A stretch of DNA of 64,000 nt, taken from positions 3,680,908 to 3,744,907 of the forward strand of contig OZ025870.1 in the NCBI GenBank assembly GCA_964019415.1, in the 5' to 3' direction. The notes under the pieces are model-generated. The model was not told the DNA's origin. It ran no database searches and saw nothing but the letters and a program-made list of their open reading frames with translations. Source of the DNA: Ianthella basta. Its lineage: Eukaryota; Porifera; Demospongiae; Verongiida; Ianthellidae. A program made the translations under genes and the position numbers. Shown one piece after another: positions 59,413 through 64,000 of the stretch (positions are counted from its first letter, which is position 1; each line of letters starts with the position of its first letter).

Positions 59413-60005
59413 CTGCATGAAGGTATATATGTAACGATTACATGAAGAATATATACATACAGTGTCGACTGTATACTTACTAACCATGCATTTAAACATG
59501 CAGAGTTAACAGTTAGCTCTGCATGGTCCATAAAGTGCCACTGACATGCATTTTCTCCGCAAATGATAGTCTACTGTTAATGAACAACTGCCGTGGTGGT
59601 TATAAGCGCCTCTGATGCCTGCAATAGGGGGAAGTTCAATAATAAAGTTGCCAAAAGTGTAATTTTTTTATTAATGATGTGACAAATATACTGCTTCCGG
59701 AAATTCTTGTGATGTCACAAGAGGAATGGATATTTTCCAGGGTTGAGAACACGTGAACTTAGTGTGTCCTGCATGCAGTGATTCGCCATGAGGCTAACAT
59801 GAATGGCTCAGTGTTTAAGGAGTGTATGACATGTATAGTGAGGATAACAGTGAGTACGGCGACGACAGGAACTCGGACTATTTGCAATGGAGCTGTATTT
59901 CAGTACAAACGGTCGTAGGCCTTGACGTGTTTGGCCGCTCAGCCGAGGACAAGGACAAGGCAGACTGGGCAAGACAGTCAATTATCGCTGTACAATTGAA
60001 CTTCA
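59413..60005. other. Unassigned sequence within the intron
   Basis: A 62-residue plus-strand ORF (59,822-60,010) reads SEDNSEYGDDRNSDYLQW and onward. It could be a remnant of the N-terminal part of the Brinker/pogo-type element found at 60,456, cut by the Penelope-like insertion, but I do not recognise it. Confidence 0.3.
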
Positions 60006-60365
60006 GTTAAGGAGGTTGAAACCAACCTGTCCAACAGAAGAATAATGGAGGCCCTACACATCCACCGAACGCCCTACACCACTAACCTGGATTGTGGGCT
60101 AAACATGGACCCTATCTGGTTTCTCCTCTTGCCCTGACCCTATTACACCACCCCCCCCCCCCTCTACATACCCCGTTAAAACCCTTTTAATTTACTGTAT
60201 ATGATGTCACTCCCTTCACTTATAGCATCTATGACGTCACTGAACTTTATGTCACCCCACCCCCCCCCCCCCCTTTTCCCACCATATTACCTTATAAATA
60301 GTCGTACCTCACCCATGTTTTGTATACAACTGATGAAGATCTTCGGATCAAAACGTCTTGTTCTA
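60006..60365 (+). mobile_element. Penelope-like element, 3' remnant
   Basis: At 60,012-60,137 a 41-residue frame reads SNRRIMEALHIHRTPYTTNL, then DCGLNMDPIW, and a TGA. This matches the end of Penelope-like GIY-YIG endonucleases ('..EALYIR.HKP.LN.D.GYNL.PIY'). A roughly 190-bp C-rich, AT-rich untranslated part follows. At 60,326-60,361 there is a hammerhead-like fold, which Penelope-like elements are known to carry near their ends. The copy is strongly 5'-truncated. Two C-runs (about 60,150 and 60,250) suggest slippage-prone sequence. Confidence 0.6.
60326..60361 (+). ncRNA. Hammerhead-ribozyme-like motif
   Basis: Stem I is ACAA (60,326-60,329) pairing with TTGT (60,358-60,361). The core CTGATGA is at 60,330-60,336. 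Stem II is GATC-TTCG-GATC (60,338-60,349). AAAACGTC (60,350-60,357) then supplies the expected GAAAC-GUC strand. This is the minimal type I arrangement with a near-absent stem III. Departures from the consensus are an extra A before stem II and A in place of the first G of GAAA, so cleavage activity is doubtful. Confidence 0.5.
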
Positions 60366-60455
60366 TTGAATTAATGTTTCCTGCTGCAATCTGCTCCAGT
60401 ATTCTCCCCCTTCTAGCAACAATACAACACGCAGCAATGAACCTCTACAGCATCA

Positions 60456-60691
60456 TTTAAGCTGAAGTTTATTGACTATGCCTTGCAGTATAGTAACAGA
60501 GCAGCTGCCCGGATGCATGGAATTGATGAGAAGAGAGTTCGCGAGTGGAAGAAACAAAAGGAAGACTTGGAGAATCTCCTGGCAAAGAGGAAGTGGCTGG
60601 ATGGGGCAGGTCACAAACAGCACTACCAGATGTCAAAACATTGCTGACTCTGTGGATCAATGATGTGAGAGCAGAAAATTATCTCGAATAG
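60456..60691 (+). pseudogene. Brinker/pogo-type DNA-binding domain fragment
   Basis: The frame reads FKLKFIDYALQYSNRAAARM, then HGIDEKRVREWKKQKEDLEN, then KRKWLDGAGHK. This is the helix-turn-helix (BrkDBD/CENP-B-like) found in pogo-type transposases and derived host genes: 'N.AAAR.FGI.EK.VREWRKQ...L.....KR.LDG.GRK'. The following region, LPDVKTLLTLWINDVRAEN, is also recognisable but in another frame, so there is a frameshift near 60,625. The frame then ends at TAG (60,689-60,691). An acceptor-like ctctacag sits at 60,443-60,450. Most likely a decayed DNA transposon piece. Confidence 0.65.
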
Positions 60692-60830
60692 TAGCCGCCA
60701 TCAAATAGACGCCACATTCTTCCAGACCTGAAAACAATTGTAACCACGATGTCCCTTCCAGCTAATACGGTTCATTGTAAATACCATAGGACACAGCTAA
60801 CAGGGATTTCTACTAGAAAAAAATAAAAAA

Positions 60831-61040
60831 TTCTACAAAAATAGCAAGGAAGTAGGAATGGCATAAAAAGGACAGAAACAAGTAAGGCTCTTACACAGTG
60901 GAGCATTGTCCCTACATGCAAGAATGTCGCACCGCACAGTCCTACACCCTTGAAGGTAGGGACAATGGTTGATGCTCCACTGTATATGGGCTTTACTTGT
61001 TTCCGCACTTTTTATGTCATCCTCACTATTTTTGCAAATA
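60831..61040. mobile_element. Foldback MITE, copy 1
   Basis: Left arm words TACAAAAATAGC, CATAAAAAGG, GAAACAAGTAA, ACAGTGGAGCAT and TTGTCCCTAC recur in reverse complement, in reversed order, on the right (up to CTATTTTTG at 61,026-61,034). The arms are about 60-70 bp and imperfect, around a roughly 45-bp loop containing AATGTCGCACC. No coding capacity. Confidence 0.75.
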
Positions 61041-61074
61041 AATTTGTTTTTAAATATTTTAAGTTTCTCTACTT

Positions 61075-61335
61075 TTTAATGTGTGTGCTTGCTAAGCTGT
61101 AGCTACATACTAACTCACAACTACAGGGTGCTGATGTGGTCATTGGACCTTATTTCTGTAACCCTGGGACTCAAAGTTTCAGCTAGCTACGTACCTAAGT
61201 TCTGCGCTAATGATAACCTAATCGAAAAGAATACAGTTCGGTCACTATGCAGTAGTTTTGTCTTGAAATTAGTTTGATAGCTAATTATGTTCATCAGTTA
61301 CAGCTGGCAAAGAAGAATATGAAGAAGAAATAATA
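61075..61335. repeat. First copy of a tandem 0.5-kb duplication (tail part)
   Basis: Words such as GTAGCTACAT, TTTCTGTAACC, GTTTCAGCTAGCTA, GCAGTAGTTT, GTTCATCAGTTACAGCTG and CAAAGAAGAATATGAAGAA recur in the same order at 62,175-62,735. Together with MITE copies 1 and 2 this indicates duplication of a segment of about 0.5 kb. Confidence 0.7.
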
Positions 61336-61500
61336 ATTTTCTACAATAAGGATGTAGGGATAGCATAAAAAGTGCAAAGCAAGTAGAGACTATTACACAG
61401 TGGTGCATTAACCATGGTCCCTACATGCAAAAATGTCGCACCTTATAGTCACCCTTAAATGTAGGAACGAGGGTTAATGCTTCACTGTGTATCATATACG

Positions 61501-62130
61501 TACAAATTTTTGCAGGATGTAAATTTCACCTGACAAGTTTTGTGATTTTAATTTCGTGAAGGCCTGAAAATTTTGCGAATGCCTCCCTTTCTATGGACAA
61601 TATCACCACCTAGAGTGACTCAGGCATCACAGTACGCTTTAGTTCGTTCCACAGGTGCTTTGAGGATCATTTCTGACCGTTTACAGATGTCTTTGTTCCA
61701 TCTACTAAGTAGTTGCGTTCACAGGTATCACGTTTACAATGATGTCTGGATGCCATCAACAGGAGCAGTTCTTCAGTGCAAACGGAAAGCTGAAACAGCC
61801 AAGTTCGTACGCGGTGGCATTCATGAAAGACGGCCTGTCTGTGGACACATTCTACACCATATCCTGCCTTTGCTCCATGTTTGTTTGCCGCAGTGGCTTG
61901 ACAATATGAACGATTACTGGAGCGAGTAAGTGCTCCACTGATTTGCCACAGGGAGGTCTGTTATTGCTTTACACTTGCACCTTCAATGGTCCTGAAGATA
62001 CCGTCAAGGAGGAGAAGCATTGCTTTTGCTTTTCTTATGTGCATATTGGCTTGCAAATTTGCGATTTTAATTTCATGAACCTCCACGGATTTGCAAAATT
62101 TGTGAAAATAACATCCTGCGAAAATTTGTA
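61501..62130. mobile_element. 630-bp TIR element carrying a HIRAN-domain fragment
   Basis: The left end TACAAATTTTTGCAGGATGT (61,501-61,520) is inverted at the right end ACATCCTGCGAAAATTTGTA (62,111-62,130), with one mismatch over 20 bp. Similarity continues inward (AAATTTCAC against GTGAAAATA). The element lies inside MITE copy 2. A TA duplication is possible. The interior contains the HIRAN-like fragment. Confidence 0.7.
61714..61950 (+). pseudogene. HIRAN-domain-like fragment, frameshifted
   Basis: The first half reads RYHVYNDVWMPSTGAVLQCK. This matches the 'GYHVYKDIW.P..GE.L.C.RE' start of HIRAN-type domains seen in uncharacterised metazoan proteins. The second half reads SSYAVAFMKDGLSVDTFYTI, then SCLCSMFVCRSGL, in a different frame, corresponding to 'D.YAVAV.KDG..VGH.PR.IS..CSLFL.R.G'. 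A frameshift near 61,800 and an in-frame TGA after about 61,905 break it. HIRAN modules bind DNA ends in HLTF. Here the sequence is only a relic inside a TIR element. Confidence 0.6.
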
Positions 62131-62329
62131 TGTAATAGCCTTTATAATTAATTATTATTTCTTGTTACTGTACTTTTTATAGTGTGTAGCTAGCTAGGCG
62201 GTAGCTACATGCTAACCCACGACCATAGGATGTTGTTGCTGCTATTGGACTTATTTTCTGTAACCTTAGGGCTCGAGGTTTCAGCTAGCTAAGTTCGTAG
62301 GTTTTGTGCTAATCATAACCCATCAAAAA

Positions 62330-62630
62330 CAATGCAGAAATGGCTGCTGGAAGCCAATTAACAGTAATTAAAATGGTATGCACGAACAAGAATGTACTTC
62401 AAACGGTGCAACTTTGGCGGAGGATAGCAATGTACGTACCTCCAAAATGGACATATGACAACATTGCTAAACTATTGAACTGAATTTGGAGGATGGAGGA
62501 GTAGGTAACCAAATAAAGCGTTTGATAACATCATCATAAAATGGCGTCTCTCGTGCAGCAACGTCACTCAGAGTACTGGAAACCTACACACTGAGTGAGC
62601 TGTAGCGCTTTCATTGCCTATACTATGAAC
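62330..62630. other. Extra segment in the second duplicate
   Basis: About 300 bp separates the two halves of the duplicated tail and is absent from the first copy. No terminal repeats or coding capacity recognised. Confidence 0.4.
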
Positions 62631-62705
62631 GAATACAGTTAAAATAATTTGCAGTAGTTTCGTCTTGGTATAATTTCAATAGCTAAGTTTGTTCATCAGT
62701 TACAG

Positions 62706-62797
62706 CTGACAAAGAAGAATATGAAGAATATGAAGACAAAAAGCATGTTCTTGAGTGTCATTTTCTTGCTGACAGACCATGTTCACGTGCCTTCCAG
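62706..62797 (+). other. Possible plus-strand exon
   Basis: After acceptor-like TTACAG at 62,705 an open frame reads DKEEYEEYEDKKHVLECHF, then LADRPCSRAFQ, and meets a perfect donor CAG/gtaagt at 62,797. The protein is not recognised and no partner exon is evident. The donor side is missing from the duplicate at 61,300. Confidence 0.3.
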
Positions 62798-62799
62798 GT

Positions 62800-63477
62800 A
62801 AGTTTAGTTTAAGAATAGTTTGTATTTAACTCTACTGAGCCTTGTTTCGGCAGTTTTCGGCACTTTTTGTGATTTCATCCCTATACCAATGATATTGTGA
62901 ATTCAAAACACCTTGTACCATCCCAACATATGGAGAGTACTATTGTACTCTCAGATAAGAAGATGAAACATGAAAAAGTCAAGTTCCTTTTCAGTGGGAG
63001 CGCGCAGTTTCACTCAGAAGTAAGGTTAAGCTGAGTGGTATACAACTGACGCTTCATCATGGGCAGCCTCTTTCGTCGTTTTTTTTAGCCCTACATAGTA
63101 ATAGCACTACTATTCATTTGTATTACAGCATACAAACGACCACTGCCATCCCTACATAGACAGCACTACCATGCTGTCTGATATGGGACAAAATTATAGT
63201 TAATATTATTGCATTGTATATGTGTAAGGGAACCAAATGAAGTAAAGATGCTGTCACTTTTGGACTGCTGTTGAGTTTTTCTTTATTATTACACTGTTTA
63301 GTTTTGACACAGTTTAGTTTGTAATTGAGTTATTATTCATTATTTATGAAGTTAGGGGGTTAGTGCGTCCTTGCTTGTGCTTTTATTTCCCAGAATCTGT
63401 TTGAACCCATGGGTGTGCATGGGGATGCATCATTCCTATTGATAAATATATCTACGTAAGTAACTAATCTTCCTCAC
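62800..63477. other. Intronic sequence, nothing recognised
   Basis: AT-rich with short ORFs only. Confidence 0.5.
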
Positions 63478-63720
63478 CTGTTTCCTCTGCATTGACAGCA
63501 GTTTCTCCTCAAGGCTAGTAATTTCTTGTTTACTGGCATCTAGCTCGCTCTGTAAGGCTGTGTTGCTATCAGTCAGTTCAATCCTCTCTTGGTCAGATCT
63601 CTTCAATTCATCCTGTAACTCCTGGACACGGGACAGCAGCTCATTGCCCCCAACCTCTTTCTCCTTCACCCCAACTTTGGGAGGCAACTTCTCTTCAAAT
63701 GGATGAATGCAATTGGACAT
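63478..63720 (-). CDS. Coiled-coil/kelch protein, exon 1
   Basis: ATG at 63,718-63,720 opens 81 codons ending at donor CAG/gtgagg (63,478/63,477). A TGA lies in frame two codons upstream and there is no acceptor close by, which supports this start. Residues about 28-81 (ELLSRVQELQDELKRSDQER, then LQSELDASKQEITSLEEKLL) show strong heptad spacing of Leu/Ile with many charged residues: a parallel coiled coil. The exon ends phase 0, matching the phase-0 kelch exon at 59,412, so the predicted protein is a short head, a coiled coil and a kelch propeller. The pairing is inferred. Confidence 0.7.
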
Positions 63721-64000
63721 TATTCATAATATTGCACATGTGTATCAATAAATGCTTTTATGATTAGTACAATACCGTATTCTCTCTAAACTTCCCTTCC
63801 TAATATGCCAACCAGAATTATAACAGTGCAAACTTACTCTAAACAATGACAAATACCAACTTCTTTAATATTGGTCACATTATTGAAAAATCAAGAGGCA
63901 CAAAGCATATATATTCAACATTTAGTCACAGTAGATACGTACATAGATAGCCTCTAGCTGCACCATGTGCAAAAACAACCACTGGAAGTTGCACATGCAC
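63721..64000. other. 5' flank of the kelch gene
   Basis: AT-rich. No clear TATA or initiator pattern that I can defend. Confidence 0.4.

Larger units (their letters stand above)
61338..62180. mobile_element. Foldback MITE, copy 2, split by another element
   Basis: The left arm (61,338-61,425) matches copy 1 (GCATAAAAAGTGC, ACACAGTGGTGCATT, GTCCCTACATGC, AATGTCGCACC). The right arm starts (GTAGGAACGAGGGTTAATGC, CACTGTGTAT), is interrupted at 61,500, and resumes after 62,130 with CTTGTTACTGTACTTTTTAT, which corresponds to the outer arm of copy 1. Confidence 0.65.
59413..63477 (-). other. Predicted 4.1-kb intron of the kelch gene
   Basis: It is bounded by donor CAG/gtgagg at 63,477 and acceptor atgcag at 59,413. 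Both flanks are phase 0. It is filled with old mobile elements (Penelope-like end, transposase fragment, foldback MITEs, TIR element). That exon 1 and exon 2 belong together is inferred from strand, phase and the absence of another coding partner. Confidence 0.6.

Overview
This is eukaryotic, almost certainly metazoan DNA: GT-AG introns, axonemal HYDIN exons, a coiled-coil/kelch gene, LINEs, a tyrosine-recombinase retrotransposon, a Penelope-like remnant, a piggyBac-type MITE, and HIRAN and Brinker/pogo-type fragments. That mix fits an early-branching animal such as a sponge, but the species is an inference from content only.

Layout. The left edge (about 19-514) and right-centre (55,515-55,999) hold four minus-strand exons of a HYDIN-like gene (axonemal central-pair protein). 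The exon ending at 55,515 and the exon starting at 514 are both phase 0, and their protein text runs on directly (VHPSS then GEVAPLSEQ), so they look like consecutive exons separated by one intron of 55,000 bp. That intron is mostly one AT-rich minisatellite (about 42 kb in total, order of 1,200 units). Its 25- and 35-bp units are built from 10-bp words plus a 5-bp GGTAA spacer. The array starts about 55 bp from the 3' splice site and ends at about 53,956. A 57-bp minisatellite, a 31-bp minisatellite and a (CA)n(GA)n tract follow.

Five mobile elements interrupt the array: LINE A (5,028-6,346, plus), a piggyBac-type MITE (23,246-23,735) with TTAA duplications and an empty site in the neighbouring array duplicate, LINE B (23,996-25,304, minus), an internal LINE C fragment (about 28,918-30,591, minus), and a young, whole-looking Ngaro/PAT-type tyrosine-recombinase retrotransposon (32,962-39,162, minus) with split direct repeats.

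The right end (56-64 kb) carries a two-exon coiled-coil plus kelch gene on the minus strand (58,429-63,720). Its 4-kb intron is a nest of old elements: a Penelope-like 3' end with a hammerhead-like fold, a Brinker/pogo-type DNA-binding fragment, a foldback MITE in two tandem copies, and a 630-bp TIR element carrying a broken HIRAN domain and splitting the second MITE copy. Because the kelch gene lies on the same strand upstream of the visible HYDIN exons, it either sits inside another HYDIN intron or marks the 5' limit of a partial HYDIN gene.

The strongest unusual signal is the HYDIN intron. The sense RNA would carry about a thousand copies of CTTACCTTG, a near match to the 5' end of U1 snRNA. 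The antisense strand carries the matching donor-like AAG/GTAAGA. All positions were read by eye; nothing was aligned or searched.
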